A stretch of 64,000 nucleotides of DNA from Haloferula sp. BvORR071 (GTDB lineage Bacteria > Verrucomicrobiota > Verrucomicrobiia > Verrucomicrobiales > Akkermansiaceae), in NCBI RefSeq assembly GCF_000739615.1, contig NZ_BATP01000030.1, positions 248,001-312,000 on the forward strand, written 5' to 3'. Made by a program: the position numbers and the translations under genes. Each line of letters starts with the position of its first letter. Position 1 is the first letter of the stretch. Shown one piece after another: positions 7,901 to 17,193 of the stretch. The notes under the pieces were generated by a model. The model was not told where the DNA came from and did not search any database. It saw nothing but the letters and a program-made list of their open reading frames with translations.

Positions 7901-8560
7901 ATGCCCGCGCTCTATCAACGACCGCCGCTCAATGCGAACCAGAAGGCGCTGCTCGCCATCGCGGTGCTGTTTTGGCTGCTCGCTGCGACGGTTTTCACGC
8001 TCGTCATCACCTCACCCGACGGCCACCTCTCCAACGCCTTGGCTGGTGCCGTGTGCCCGGGCATCTTTGCAGCGATATTCTCCATCATCGTCCAGCGCCA
8101 GCTGCGGCCTCGCGGGCACAAGACGATGCCAAACCTAGTACGCTCCACCGGCCGGGCGAGCGGCAAAAATTACGGCGACGTCGAGATCCGCGCGGGGCAG
8201 GCACTTCCCAAAATCTGCATTCGCTGCGGCGAACCAACCCGCCGGACTTCACCGTTTCGCTTCAAGGGCGCGCACACGGATGCCAATCCCTACGATTGGA
8301 GCAGGGTCAATCCAGTGATGTTCTTTTTTCTCGCCTGGCGCTTCGCCTTCCAACTCCTGGTCGTGAAGCTGTACCAGTCCATCGAGCGCCGGATCAAACG
8401 CCGCCAGGCAGAGGCCGATGGAGTGGAATTCAAGATTCCACACTGCCGTAGTTGCGCCAAAAATTCCCCGGTGGTGCAACGCCACTTCGACTTCCATGGG
8501 CGCAAGATGGTCCTCGAAGCCCATTCCCAGTTCCGGGAAGCTCTGAAGGGGGTCACTTGA
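7901..8560 (+). CDS. Membrane protein with zinc-ribbon-like cysteine pairs
   Basis: 219 aa. Two N-terminal membrane segments (ALLAIAVLFWLLAATVFTLV and AGAVCPGIFAAIFSIIV) are followed by a soluble part. A CIRCGEP motif comes near residue 105 and a HCRSCAK motif near residue 185, which could form a split zinc ribbon. A further hydrophobic stretch (VMFFFLAWRFAFQLLVVKLY) lies between them. No known family; function unknown. It follows the 343-aa unknown gene at 12 bp. Confidence 0.6.
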   Translation: MPALYQRPPLNANQKALLAIAVLFWLLAATVFTLVITSPDGHLSNALAGAVCPGIFAAIFSIIVQRQLRPRGHKTMPNLVRSTGRASGKNYGDVEIRAGQALPKICIRCGEPTRRTSPFRFKGAHTDANPYDWSRVNPVMFFFLAWRFAFQLLVVKLYQSIERRIKRRQAEADGVEFKIPHCRSCAKNSPVVQRHFDFHGRKMVLEAHSQFREALKGVT

Positions 8561-8603
8561 ATCGCTTCCGGCAGCTTCTGGCTGCAGGAGCGGGGCACCG
8601 GTC

Positions 8604-9245
8604 CTACTCATACATGGCAAAGTCGCCGATACGCGTTCCCACATCGGTGCACGAAGCACCTAGGAATTTGCCATCCCTGTCGTACCTGAATTCGTTCTTC
8701 CGGACGATGCCTGCGATCTCCTGATAGGTATAGAACACGATCGAACCCCCCGGCGTTTTCAACTGAGGACGGATCTCTGCGGCGATCGCCTCGGGCAAGG
8801 GCTTATTCGCGTGGCCCGGAATATCTGCGGCGGAGTCCAAGCGTTCCTGCCGCTCATGGAAGCGGACCAGCAGAAAGTGATCGATGAAGTCCTTGTGCTC
8901 CGGGTCGGCTCCAAAAGGAAAGCGGTCGGCGCTCATCACCGCGCTTAGCGATTCGTCGCTCATCGGTGACACCTTCCCCTTGGGGTCGACCAGATAGACG
9001 TCGTACGCCGAAGGTTGGATGTTTTTCCACCACGCAGTGACAAGCCAGGAGGCTTCACCGAAGCGCTTTGCGTCAAAGGCACGTTCCTCCGGATCGCCAC
9101 GATAGTCTGCCAGCACCAGGCGCCGGACTTTCCATTCCGCTCCCCATTTCGAAGCCGCTACAAAGGGAAGGGCGACCGCAATCAGCCCGGCAAGAAGGAT
9201 CAGAGTCGTGAGAATTGCCCAACGGATCTTGCGCTTCATGGCCAT
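8604..9245 (-). CDS. Hypothetical membrane-anchored protein
   Basis: 213 aa from ATG 9245 (or ATG 9239). A short basic N-terminus (MAMKRKIR) is followed by one hydrophobic helix (WAILTTLILLAGLIAVALPFV), so it is probably anchored with a periplasmic body. The body has aromatic-rich ASWLVTAWWKNIQPSAYDVYLVD and ends with GASCTDVGTRIGDFAMYE. No recognised domain. It is convergent with the zinc-ribbon membrane-protein gene. Confidence 0.6.
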   Translation of the reverse strand: MAMKRKIRWAILTTLILLAGLIAVALPFVAASKWGAEWKVRRLVLADYRGDPEERAFDAKRFGEASWLVTAWWKNIQPSAYDVYLVDPKGKVSPMSDESLSAVMSADRFPFGADPEHKDFIDHFLLVRFHERQERLDSAADIPGHANKPLPEAIAAEIRPQLKTPGGSIVFYTYQEIAGIVRKNEFRYDRDGKFLGASCTDVGTRIGDFAMYE

Positions 9246-9392
9246 GCTAACCCCTCAGATGGCAGATTGATGCGCTCGGCAGAAGGCCGGAATACCCGCT
9301 CCTTGCTGTCCATGGGTCTTTCGGTGAAGCGGGAATTCTTGAGTTCTTGATCGATTCAAGGTTTTGATAGGGCGCATTCACCCGTCACCCTT

Positions 9393-11888
9393 ATGCAAAA
9401 GGACCTCCTCTTCCGTCCGATTGCCGCCGCCCTGCTTGGGCTGGCCGCAGCAGGATTGCTCCTCTCCGATTCCCGCAAGCGAACGGAATGCGAAAGCAGC
9501 GCCGCGATTATTCCCGGTTCCACGACGGCAAGGGCAGACGCCGAAGCTGCTAGGCCGGCGGACAACATCGGCCAAGGCAACCTTGAATCGGTCATCTCGG
9601 AAGCACGCCGTTCGGTTCGTGGCCTCAGCGCCTTGGAAAGCATGCTCAGCGGAAACAACGGGTCCCTGTTCTTCGCCGCGCAACCAGGCCAAGGCTTCTC
9701 CACCCGCTTCCAACAAGACGGGATCGTAATCCGTTCCGAAGGCAAGACCGAGGACCTGCAAATCGCGCGCGGGGATACTGGAACGGCCAAGATCACCGCC
9801 AGTGGCACCCGCGTGCAATACGAGCGGGCGGACGGATCGGTGGAATGGTTCAACAATGCCGAAGCTGGACTGGAGCATGGCATGACCTTGCCCGCCCGGC
9901 CTGCATCGGAAACCGGCTGGCTTCACGTGGGCTTCAAGGTGAAGGGCTACGAAGCTCAGCCCGACCCGGCTTCCGAAGAGGATCTGCTGTTGATCGACTC
10001 CAGTGGCAAGCCCGCCTATGGCTACAAGGATCTCAAGGCATGGGACGCCACGGGTCGCGAACTCGAGACCAAGCTCTCGGCCAACGCGGAGGGCATCGAG
10101 TGGCAGGTGAAGGACGACGGTGCGCTCTATCCGATCTCGGTCGATCCCCTGATCGTGGGTCTGGAGAATCTCCCGGTACCGGCGGATCGAAAGAACTTCG
10201 GCTCCTATGTCGCCATCGATGGCGATACCGCACTGGTGAGCGACGCCATGGAGACCACGGCGCTCGGCACGAGTGTCGGTGCGGCCTATGTCTTTCGCCG
10301 CGTCGCAGGATCGTGGACCTTGGAAAAGCGCCTGGAGTCATTCGATCCGGCGCAGAACGAGCAGTTCGGCCGCGGGGTCTCCCTGGATGGGGATACCGCC
10401 GCCATCGCCACTTGGAACGACAACAGTCCGCAAGTCGGCGGCAGCATCCAGATCTTCCAGCGCTTCGGCAGCACCTGGACCTTCATGGGCCGGATCCTGC
10501 CAGCCACGCCAACCTTCGGCTTCGGCGACATCATGGCGATGAATTCCGGCACCTTGCTCGTCGGCCGCCCGGGCGAGACGGGCCTCAATGGCCTGGGCGG
10601 CGAAGGCGCGGTGCTGGCGTATAATGTGAGCTTCGGATCGATCTCGGGTCCACAGACGCTCTATGCCGGATTCGGCAGCGCTGCGCAGGATCAATTCGGC
10701 TCGTCGGTCTCGGTGAGGGACGGGCGCATCGCCATCGGAGCGCCCGGTGTCGATGTCAGCGGCAAGGAAGCAGTGGGAGCGGTCTATGTGTTTGGTGGCA
10801 GCCCGAACTTCTGGAATCAACAAGCGAAGCTGATGGCTCCCAACCCCTACGCAGGGGAGTTCATGGGCAAGTGCGTGTCGATCGATGGCGACCGGATCGT
10901 GACTGGTGCGCCCTACCAGAGTCGGGCGGGCATGCAGGATGGTGCCGCTTATGTCTTCGCCTTCTCCGCCGGTACCTGGGGACTGGAAGGCAGCTTCGCC
11001 TTGCCCACGCAGACGAACTTCCACTACGGCTTCGGCAATGCGGTCGCGCTCAACGGCAACCGCATGGCGATCTCCACCACCTACTTCACGGCCAACGGCG
11101 GCCGGGTGCAGGTCTATGAGCGGGTGGGCAAGACTTGGCTCCGGCGCACGGCGGTTGGCGGGAATCTAGCGGGCGACACCCGCTTCCCGACACTCGCGAT
11201 GGATCAGAACGACCTGCTGGCGGGTTATCCGATCTTCAACGACAGCGGCACCGCGCAAGTCTATCCCTTCTCGAACCCCGCGCTTGCGCAGGAGATCTCT
11301 GTCTTCACCGGACCAGACAACGCGCTGACTGAAACCCTCACCGGAGTGACGGTAAGCCTCGGCAACGTGCCCGCAGAAACGAACGGGTCTTGGGATGTGA
11401 CGATCTACAATGACGGCGCTTCGCCCCTGCAGGTGAGCTCCGCCACTCTTCTCGCCGGTTCAGACATCAATCTCAGCGTGGATCCCCTGCCCGGGCTCAA
11501 TGGCTTTCTCGTGATCGATCCGGGCGCAACCGCAAAGGTCACGCTGCGCGGCCAGTTCACCCAGACCGGCACGAAGACTGGCACGCTCCGCATCGCCAGC
11601 AACGATGCCAACGAAGCGAACTTCGACGTCCCCTTCACGATCACCGTGGTCCGCAAGGTTGCGCCGCCCGGCCTGACGATCAGCCGCGAGAATGGCCAAG
11701 TGGTATTGCGCTATCCGCAAAATCAGTTCGGCAGCTACCGTGTCGAACGCTCCACCGATATGCAGCAATGGTTCACACTCGGATTCATGCAGCAGGAATT
11801 CGACCTGAGTTCAGGGACCACGGTGCAGACCTACCGCGATTTCAATCCACCGCTCGGCAAGGCGTTCTACCGGGTAGTGGTGCCGTGA
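9393..11888 (+). CDS. Secreted FG-GAP beta-propeller protein with choice-of-anchor-D-like domain
   Basis: 831 aa with an N-terminal hydrophobic signal (FRPIAAALLGLAAAGLLLSD). From about residue 265, at least six FG-GAP-type blades are visible: FGSYVAIDGDTALVSD, FGRGVSLDGDTAAIAT, FGFGDIMAMNSGTLLVG, FGSSVSVRDGRIAIGAPG, MGKCVSIDGDRIVTGAP and YGFGNAVALNGNRMAIS. These build an integrin-alpha-like propeller. A choice-of-anchor-D-like beta sandwich follows (VDPLPGLNGFLVIDPGAT, TLRIASNDANEANFDVPF). The extreme C-terminus, YRVERSTDMQQW ... KAFYRVVVP, is a module also seen in the genes at 24638 and 45650. Likely an extracellular binding or structural protein. Confidence 0.85.
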   Translation: MQKDLLFRPIAAALLGLAAAGLLLSDSRKRTECESSAAIIPGSTTARADAEAARPADNIGQGNLESVISEARRSVRGLSALESMLSGNNGSLFFAAQPGQGFSTRFQQDGIVIRSEGKTEDLQIARGDTGTAKITASGTRVQYERADGSVEWFNNAEAGLEHGMTLPARPASETGWLHVGFKVKGYEAQPDPASEEDLLLIDSSGKPAYGYKDLKAWDATGRELETKLSANAEGIEWQVKDDGALYPISVDPLIVGLENLPVPADRKNFGSYVAIDGDTALVSDAMETTALGTSVGAAYVFRRVAGSWTLEKRLESFDPAQNEQFGRGVSLDGDTAAIATWNDNSPQVGGSIQIFQRFGSTWTFMGRILPATPTFGFGDIMAMNSGTLLVGRPGETGLNGLGGEGAVLAYNVSFGSISGPQTLYAGFGSAAQDQFGSSVSVRDGRIAIGAPGVDVSGKEAVGAVYVFGGSPNFWNQQAKLMAPNPYAGEFMGKCVSIDGDRIVTGAPYQSRAGMQDGAAYVFAFSAGTWGLEGSFALPTQTNFHYGFGNAVALNGNRMAISTTYFTANGGRVQVYERVGKTWLRRTAVGGNLAGDTRFPTLAMDQNDLLAGYPIFNDSGTAQVYPFSNPALAQEISVFTGPDNALTETLTGVTVSLGNVPAETNGSWDVTIYNDGASPLQVSSATLLAGSDINLSVDPLPGLNGFLVIDPGATAKVTLRGQFTQTGTKTGTLRIASNDANEANFDVPFTITVVRKVAPPGLTISRENGQVVLRYPQNQFGSYRVERSTDMQQWFTLGFMQQEFDLSSGTTVQTYRDFNPPLGKAFYRVVVP

Positions 11889-12045
11889 GACAAATGAAGC
11901 TGTGCACGCATCACGAGCCCGGGGTGATACATGCGGTTCCCGTGAAAATGGCGCGCACGCCGGATGAATAATCGCGCGTGATCCGTCTATCGCGTTTTGT
12001 CTCCTAGCTTTGCCGTCTGTTATCTGCGAACACCACCCCGTCTCC

Positions 12046-13197
12046 ATGAGCGAGGCTGCGGAAGTGATCATCGTAGGTGCAGGGATCGCCGGATTGGCGA
12101 TGGCCATCGCATTGCGGCAGCGCGGCTTGAATCCTGTGGTGCTGGAGCAGGCACCAGAGCTGCGGGAGATCGGTGCGGGCCTGTTGTTAGCACCGAATGC
12201 CTGTGCGGTCCTGGAGCGCTTGGGAGCCTTGGATTTCCTGAAGCAAGGTCACTCGGTCGAGGTGCCGCGCTGGGAATTGCGCAACTGGCGCGGCAAGCTC
12301 CTGTCCACCCTGTCCATCCCACGCGCCGGACAGGACGCCCTGAGCACGCGCCGCAGCGATCTCCAAAAGGCGCTGTTAGGCTGCCTCCCGGCAGACTGTG
12401 TGCAACTCGCCTCGCAAGTGAGCAGCGCGAGATTGTCGGCAGGCGGTGTCTCCCTCTCGCTCGCGGATGGCCGCGAACTCCGTGGCAAGCGGGTGATCGT
12501 GGCGGATGGCTCGCATTCGCAAGCGCGTGCCTCGCTATGGCCTGAAAGCGAGCCGCTCTACTGTGGCTACGTGGGATGGCGAGGGATCGTGGATCATGTC
12601 CCCGCGGGGTGGGAGCGCGGACGGGTCAGCGAAAGCTGGGGCCAAGGGCGGCGCTTCGGCATAGCCCCGGTGGGTGGTGGGAAGACCTATTGGTATGCCA
12701 CCGCCACGGTGCCTGAAGCGCGCAGCAGGGAACGGGTGGGCATCGCGGAATTGCGTCGCGATTTTGCAGGCTGGCATGCGCCGATCGACGAAGTGTTAGA
12801 AACGACTCCGAACGACAAGCTGTTGCAGCATCCCATCAGTGACCGGAGGCCCGAGAGGGATTGGCAACGCGATGAGAAACTGGTCCTGATCGGCGATGCG
12901 GCCCATCCGCTGACGCCGAATCTGGGTCAAGGTGCCTCAATGGCTCTGGAAGACGCGTGGGAACTCGCGAACCTGTGGGGAAGAACAGACGCGATGCTGA
13001 GCTACGTGAAGCGCCGTAGGTGGCGCGTGATGCGGTTGTGGGCAATGTCCCGCTCCCTGGGCAAACTGATCCAGTGGCACAATCCCTTGGCTTGCGGCAT
13101 CCGTGATCTTCAAATGCAGATGACACCAGACGGCCTCTCCACCGCAATGATGCGAAGCGTTCTCCGCTACGATCCCGCCACGGCGGGCCTGCCATGA
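12046..13197 (+). CDS. FAD-dependent monooxygenase (UbiH/salicylate-hydroxylase-like)
   Basis: Class A flavoprotein hydroxylase, 383 aa. The start at ATG 12046 (MSEAAEVIIVGAGIAG) puts the dinucleotide-binding GAGIAG at the N-terminus; an upstream TTG at 12010 is unlikely. The DG motif is VIVADGSHSQAR, and the second FAD motif is LIGDAAHPLTPNLGQGASM. The substrate is unknown: an aromatic ring, a quinone or a polyene are all possible. Its stop overlaps the next gene's start (ATGA at 13194-13197). The desaturase and a membrane protein follow in the same coupled manner, so they probably act on one lipophilic molecule. Confidence 0.88.
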   Translation: MSEAAEVIIVGAGIAGLAMAIALRQRGLNPVVLEQAPELREIGAGLLLAPNACAVLERLGALDFLKQGHSVEVPRWELRNWRGKLLSTLSIPRAGQDALSTRRSDLQKALLGCLPADCVQLASQVSSARLSAGGVSLSLADGRELRGKRVIVADGSHSQARASLWPESEPLYCGYVGWRGIVDHVPAGWERGRVSESWGQGRRFGIAPVGGGKTYWYATATVPEARSRERVGIAELRRDFAGWHAPIDEVLETTPNDKLLQHPISDRRPERDWQRDEKLVLIGDAAHPLTPNLGQGASMALEDAWELANLWGRTDAMLSYVKRRRWRVMRLWAMSRSLGKLIQWHNPLACGIRDLQMQMTPDGLSTAMMRSVLRYDPATAGLP

Positions 13198-13979
13198 AAA
13201 AGCCGTCGCTGGAATCGCTGGGCCTCGATCTGCTGGAAACCACGCCCGGCGAACGATGGCGTTGCCTGCTGCTGCCTTTTGCGACCTGCGCGGGTTTCTT
13301 CGCCGCGGCTCGGGAGGGCTGGTGGTGGCTGGCGCTCATCTGTGCCGCATTGCAGAGCTTCTTCACCTACGCCTCGGTTTCGCACGATCTGGTGCACCGC
13401 ACCCTGAAGCTACCAGCCTGGCTGAATGAGTCCCTGCTCTCCCTGATCGAAGGCTTGTCCTTCCGCTCTGGCCATGCGTTCCGGGCAAGCCACCTGAATC
13501 ACCACCAGAAATTCCCGCACGATGACGACCTGGAGGGTGCGGCGGCGAAGATGAGCTGGTGGCGCGCCTTGTTAGACGGGGTGACCGCCCAAGCCCGGAT
13601 GTGGTGCTGGGCGCTGCGGCGCGCGAAAGGCGCAGGCCGGTGGTGGCTGCTCGGTGAAGCAGCCGGGATCGCCCTATGGGCCGGCTGGTGCTGCACTTCG
13701 CCCGTCGGAATCGCTTACCTCGCGATCACGGTAGCAGGCAGTTGGGTTTACCCGTTCATGACCAGCTTCATGCCGCATATCGCGGGTGGCGAGGATCCAC
13801 TGCACCAGACGCGGCTTTTTCGCGGCAAGGTGGTGGCCTGGCTGAGCCTGGAGCATCTCTATCACCTCGAGCACCATCTCTATCCGCAGGTACCACACCA
13901 GCGCTGGCCGGAGCTGGCGCGGAGGCTCGATCCCTTCTTCGCGGAGCAAAGAATCCAACCCGTGATCTTGTGGCGATGA
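13194..13979 (+). CDS. Fatty-acid-desaturase-family membrane di-iron protein
   Basis: 261 aa integral membrane enzyme with the three histidine boxes of the desaturase/ketolase superfamily: SHDLVH near residue 64, HLNHH near residue 101 and HLYHLEHH near residue 226. The compact length and the HxxxH / HxxHH / HxxHH pattern would also suit a carotenoid ketolase/hydroxylase of the CrtW type. Sequence alone does not decide between lipid and carotenoid substrates. It is coupled by ATGA overlaps to the FAD monooxygenase upstream and the duplicated membrane protein downstream. Confidence 0.85.
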   Translation: MKKPSLESLGLDLLETTPGERWRCLLLPFATCAGFFAAAREGWWWLALICAALQSFFTYASVSHDLVHRTLKLPAWLNESLLSLIEGLSFRSGHAFRASHLNHHQKFPHDDDLEGAAAKMSWWRALLDGVTAQARMWCWALRRAKGAGRWWLLGEAAGIALWAGWCCTSPVGIAYLAITVAGSWVYPFMTSFMPHIAGGEDPLHQTRLFRGKVVAWLSLEHLYHLEHHLYPQVPHQRWPELARRLDPFFAEQRIQPVILWR

Positions 13980-14923
13980 ATTCGCAGCAATCTCCATCCT
14001 TTGTCGGCGCACTGATCGGCGATGGCCGTCCGCTCATCATCTTCACCGCGCTGGCGCTCGTGTTCTCCGGCATTGGCGCGATCTTCCTCTCGGTGACGGG
14101 CCACTTCCTCCCGCACGACGTTGAATTTCTGGGCATGCAGCCGGCGGCGCTGTGCGAGCTGAACCAGTGCCGGATCGTCCATTTCATGATCCACGACCGC
14201 ATGTCCTTCGGTGGGGTCTTGCTCGCGATCGCGGCACTCTACCTGTGGTTGGCGATGTTCCCATTGAAGGAAGGCGAGAGCTGGGCCTGGTGGACACTGG
14301 CACTGACCAACGCGAGCGGCTTCGGCAGCTTCCTTGCCTACATTGGCTACGGCTATCTCGACCACTGGCATGCCTGTGCGACAGGAGGCCTCTTGCCGGT
14401 CGCCCTGTGGGGCCTGTGGAAAACGCGCAAGCTCTGCACCCGCCCGCTTGACCTTCGTCCCGCATGGGCGGCCGCCGTTTGGCGCGAGCCTGCGGCATGG
14501 TGCCGCCTGCCATGGTTCGGCTGGGCCTTCGGCATGATCGCTGCCGGTGCGACGATTCTGATCGTCGGCATGACCCATGTCTTCGTGCCCAGCGATCTGA
14601 GCTTTATCGGCTACACGCGCGATCAACTGAATGCAATCAACCCGCGGCTGATTCCCTTGATCGCACACGATCGGGCAGGCTTCGGCGGTGGCGTCCTAAC
14701 AACCGGCTTGCTGGTCTTGGCCATCGTGTGGAAGGCACCGCTATCAAAGCATCTCTGGCAAGCCCTCGTCATCGCCGGGCTCGCCGGCTTCGGCTGCGCC
14801 ATAGGCGTGCACTACCCGATTCAATACTTGGACCCGTGGCACTTGGCTCCGGCTTGGGCCGGAGCGGCGGTGTTTGCGGTAGGGGCTTGGTGGACCTGGG
14901 GGCGATGGAAAGCGTCCCCATGA
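13976..14923 (+). CDS. Internally duplicated polytopic membrane protein of unknown function
   Basis: 315 aa starting at ATG 13976, overlapping the desaturase stop as ATGA. Residues 1-153 and 157-310 are two copies of one unit. HFLPHDVEFLG ... HDRMSFGG ... GFG ... YLDHWH in the first half corresponds to VFVPSDLSFIG ... HDRAGFGG ... GFG ... YLDPWH in the second. Each half has about four hydrophobic segments. The repeated HDR and LDxWH motifs look like ligand or catalytic positions. No family recognised. The operon context suggests a role with the monooxygenase and desaturase, for example in substrate handling in the membrane. Confidence 0.8.
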   Translation: MNSQQSPSFVGALIGDGRPLIIFTALALVFSGIGAIFLSVTGHFLPHDVEFLGMQPAALCELNQCRIVHFMIHDRMSFGGVLLAIAALYLWLAMFPLKEGESWAWWTLALTNASGFGSFLAYIGYGYLDHWHACATGGLLPVALWGLWKTRKLCTRPLDLRPAWAAAVWREPAAWCRLPWFGWAFGMIAAGATILIVGMTHVFVPSDLSFIGYTRDQLNAINPRLIPLIAHDRAGFGGGVLTTGLLVLAIVWKAPLSKHLWQALVIAGLAGFGCAIGVHYPIQYLDPWHLAPAWAGAAVFAVGAWWTWGRWKASP

Positions 14924-15056
14924 TAGTCTCATTTGACACGATCACGCGTACGTTCTTGGAGCGTTCCGACCCAAGGACCCCCAGCTCCTGAGACCCATTT
15001 GAGGAGCCCTCCGAAATGAAACGAAGCCCGCTGCACCCCTCCTCGGGGTCGAATGC

Positions 15057-15109
15057 CTCCTAACAAATAACCCAGGGGAGGCCTTCAGCCAACCCTGGGC
15101 TTTAGGAGG
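15057..15109. terminator. Nested hairpin between convergent genes
   Basis: CCTCCTAA (15057-15064) pairs with TTAGGAGG (15102-15109). Inside it CCCAGGG (15071-15077) pairs with CCCTGGG (15093-15099). The structure is symmetric and lies between the convergent membrane-protein gene (+) and the sugar-binding-protein gene (-). There is no clear T-tract. The rest of 14924-15134 shows no gene. Confidence 0.5.
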
Positions 15110-15134
15110 GAACGGCGTTGCCGTTCACAGATTG

Positions 15135-16139
15135 TTAGAAGTCGAACTGGTCGATGTTCTCCTTGGTGAAGGCGAAGGGCGTGCCGAGGAGAATGTTGTC
15201 ACCTTCAACCTTCAGCTTGCCGAGCTTGCCGGCGTCGAACTCGGTGGCACCGGGCTTGAGCGAACCGTCGGCGAGGGCCGCACCCGCCTTGATGGCGAGG
15301 TAGCCGAGGTCTTCGACCTTCCAGAGGATCACGGACTGGGTCACGCCTTCCTTCACGTAGGCCTTGTTCTCGCTGGGCAGGCCGAGGCCGACGACCTTAA
15401 CGGCGCCGGTCTTGCCCGCCTGCTTCACGGCTTCCGCAGCACCGGGAACGCCGGGCGAGCAGACGGAGATGACGGCCTTCAGGTTCGGGTGCGCGCCGAG
15501 CAGGTTGGTGGTCTCCTGCTGGGCCTTGTCCTTGAGGTCATCGCAGGGCTTGATGTCCACCAGCTTCAGCTTGGGATACTTTTCAGCCTGCCGCGTTTCG
15601 ATCGCCTTGATCCAGGCGTTCTGGTTCGCAGCGGTGAGGTTGGCGGTAATGATCGCGAACTCGCCTTCCTCGCCGATCAGCTTCGCGGCGTTGTCGAGCA
15701 GCGCGTCGCCGATGCCTTTCTCGGTGGCTTGGTTGACAAAGAAGCTACGGGCGTCCGGCAGGGCATCCGCATCGTAGGTCACCACCTTGATGCCGGCCTT
15801 CTGGGCATTGCGCAGTGCGGTGGAGAGGCCTTCCTTGTTTTCACAAGCGGCAGCGATCACGTCGACACCGCTGGAGATCCAGCCTTCGACGATCTCGTTC
15901 TGCTTTGCCGGATCCGAGTTGGTCGGGCCGTCGAAGAGCAGCTCGGCGCCGAGCTCCTTGGCGGCGGCGCGGGCACCCCGCTCGCAGGTCACGAAGTACT
16001 GGTTGCCCTTGCTCTTGGGCAGGAAGGCGATGGTCAGCTTGCCATCCTTGGCACCACCGGTTTCGGTTTTCTTGCAGGCACCGATGAAGGGGACGGCGCA
16101 AAGGACGGCCAGGGAGCAGAGGAAGCTGGAGCGTTTCAC
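15135..16139 (-). CDS. rhaS: ABC transporter substrate-binding lipoprotein, rhamnose-type
   Basis: 334 aa periplasmic-binding protein of the ribose/rhamnose class. The signal ends in a lipobox FIGAC at Cys22. The type-I SBP fold is recognisable from LTIAFLPKSKGNQYFVTC, GVDVIAAACENKEGL, VVTYDADALPDARSFFVNQ and VVGLGLPSENKAYVKEG. It captures the sugar for the two permeases and the ATPase encoded upstream on the same strand. It is last in the operon, 25 bp after the permease gene. Rhamnose specificity is inferred from the isomerase gene in the same operon; rhizobial RhaS is the closest match I know of. Confidence 0.82.
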   Translation of the reverse strand: MKRSSFLCSLAVLCAVPFIGACKKTETGGAKDGKLTIAFLPKSKGNQYFVTCERGARAAAKELGAELLFDGPTNSDPAKQNEIVEGWISSGVDVIAAACENKEGLSTALRNAQKAGIKVVTYDADALPDARSFFVNQATEKGIGDALLDNAAKLIGEEGEFAIITANLTAANQNAWIKAIETRQAEKYPKLKLVDIKPCDDLKDKAQQETTNLLGAHPNLKAVISVCSPGVPGAAEAVKQAGKTGAVKVVGLGLPSENKAYVKEGVTQSVILWKVEDLGYLAIKAGAALADGSLKPGATEFDAGKLGKLKVEGDNILLGTPFAFTKENIDQFDF

Positions 16140-16164
16140 GGGATTCTTGGGTTGAAGGCTTGGG

Positions 16165-17193
16165 TCAATGCTGGCTGCGGGAGCGCCGCGTGGCGAGAAT
16201 TCTCAGCAAGGGCGTGATGGCCAGCGCGACGATCAGCAGCAGGCCGGTGAGCAGTCCGGAGAGTTCGCTCGCCATGTCGGAAATCTTTCGGTCGAGAAGC
16301 TCGTAATCCATGATCCGCTTCAGGCCGTTGTTCAGCACCGCCACGGCGAGGTAACCAAGCAGGGTTCCGCAGACGGTGCCGGAGCCGCCGAAGATGCTGG
16401 TGCCGCCCAACACCACCGCAGTGATCGCCAGCAGCTCGTAGCCGATGCCGGCATTGGCACGGGCCTCGCCAATGCGGGCGACGAAGATCACGGCAGCCAA
16501 ACCAGCCACCGCACCAGCGAGGATATAGGCGAGGCTGATATTCCGCCCGACCGCGAGGCCGGCATAGCGCGAGCCTTCCGGCGAATAGCCGATCGCGCGG
16601 AAGGAGCGGCCGAAGGTGGTGTGATGGACCAGCAGGTAAACCCCAAGCGCCACGGCGATGAAGATCCAGAGCTGGGCAGGCAGGCCCGCGACCTCCGAGT
16701 TGCCGAGCGCGAGGAAAGAATCAGAGAAGCCGGAGTAGGACTTCGAACCCTTGGTGAGCGCTTCCGCCAGACCGCGGAACAAGGAGAAGGTGCCTAGCGT
16801 GACGATCAGTGGAGGGAGCTTTAGGCGTGCGATCAGGAAGGCATTCAGGCCGCCGCCGGTGGCACCGATGGCCACGGAGCAGAGGGCCGCCAGCAGCGGT
16901 GAGAACTGCGCTTCCTTCACCAGGATGCCGAAGCAGACGGCGCACAGGCCCATCATTGAGCCGACCGAGAGATCGATGCCGCCGGTGAGAATGACAGGCG
17001 TCATGACCAAGGCCAGCATCCCGATCTCGACCGAGTGGCGGAAGATGTTCGAGACATTCGCTTCACCGAGGAAATTCCGGCCGAGCAGGGAGAAGATCAG
17101 CACCTCCAGCGCTACGACCAAGAGCAGCACGACCTCATGCCGGGCAAAGATGCCTTTCAGGGATTTGGATGGCGCGCTGCTCATCTCATGCAT
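16165..17193 (-). CDS. rhaQ: Sugar ABC transporter permease, rhamnose-type
   Basis: 342 aa inner-membrane permease of the RbsC/branched-chain type (BPD_transp_2), about eight to ten helices. The motifs GMLALVMTPVILTGGIDLSVGSMMGL (in part) and LGGTSIFGGSGTVCGTLLG are the usual signatures of this family. The ATG at 17193 overlaps the preceding permease gene's end (17186) by 8 bp, so the two are coupled and likely form a heterodimeric channel. Assignment as Q rather than P is arbitrary. Confidence 0.85.
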   Translation of the reverse strand: MHEMSSAPSKSLKGIFARHEVVLLLVVALEVLIFSLLGRNFLGEANVSNIFRHSVEIGMLALVMTPVILTGGIDLSVGSMMGLCAVCFGILVKEAQFSPLLAALCSVAIGATGGGLNAFLIARLKLPPLIVTLGTFSLFRGLAEALTKGSKSYSGFSDSFLALGNSEVAGLPAQLWIFIAVALGVYLLVHHTTFGRSFRAIGYSPEGSRYAGLAVGRNISLAYILAGAVAGLAAVIFVARIGEARANAGIGYELLAITAVVLGGTSIFGGSGTVCGTLLGYLAVAVLNNGLKRIMDYELLDRKISDMASELSGLLTGLLLIVALAITPLLRILATRRSRSQH

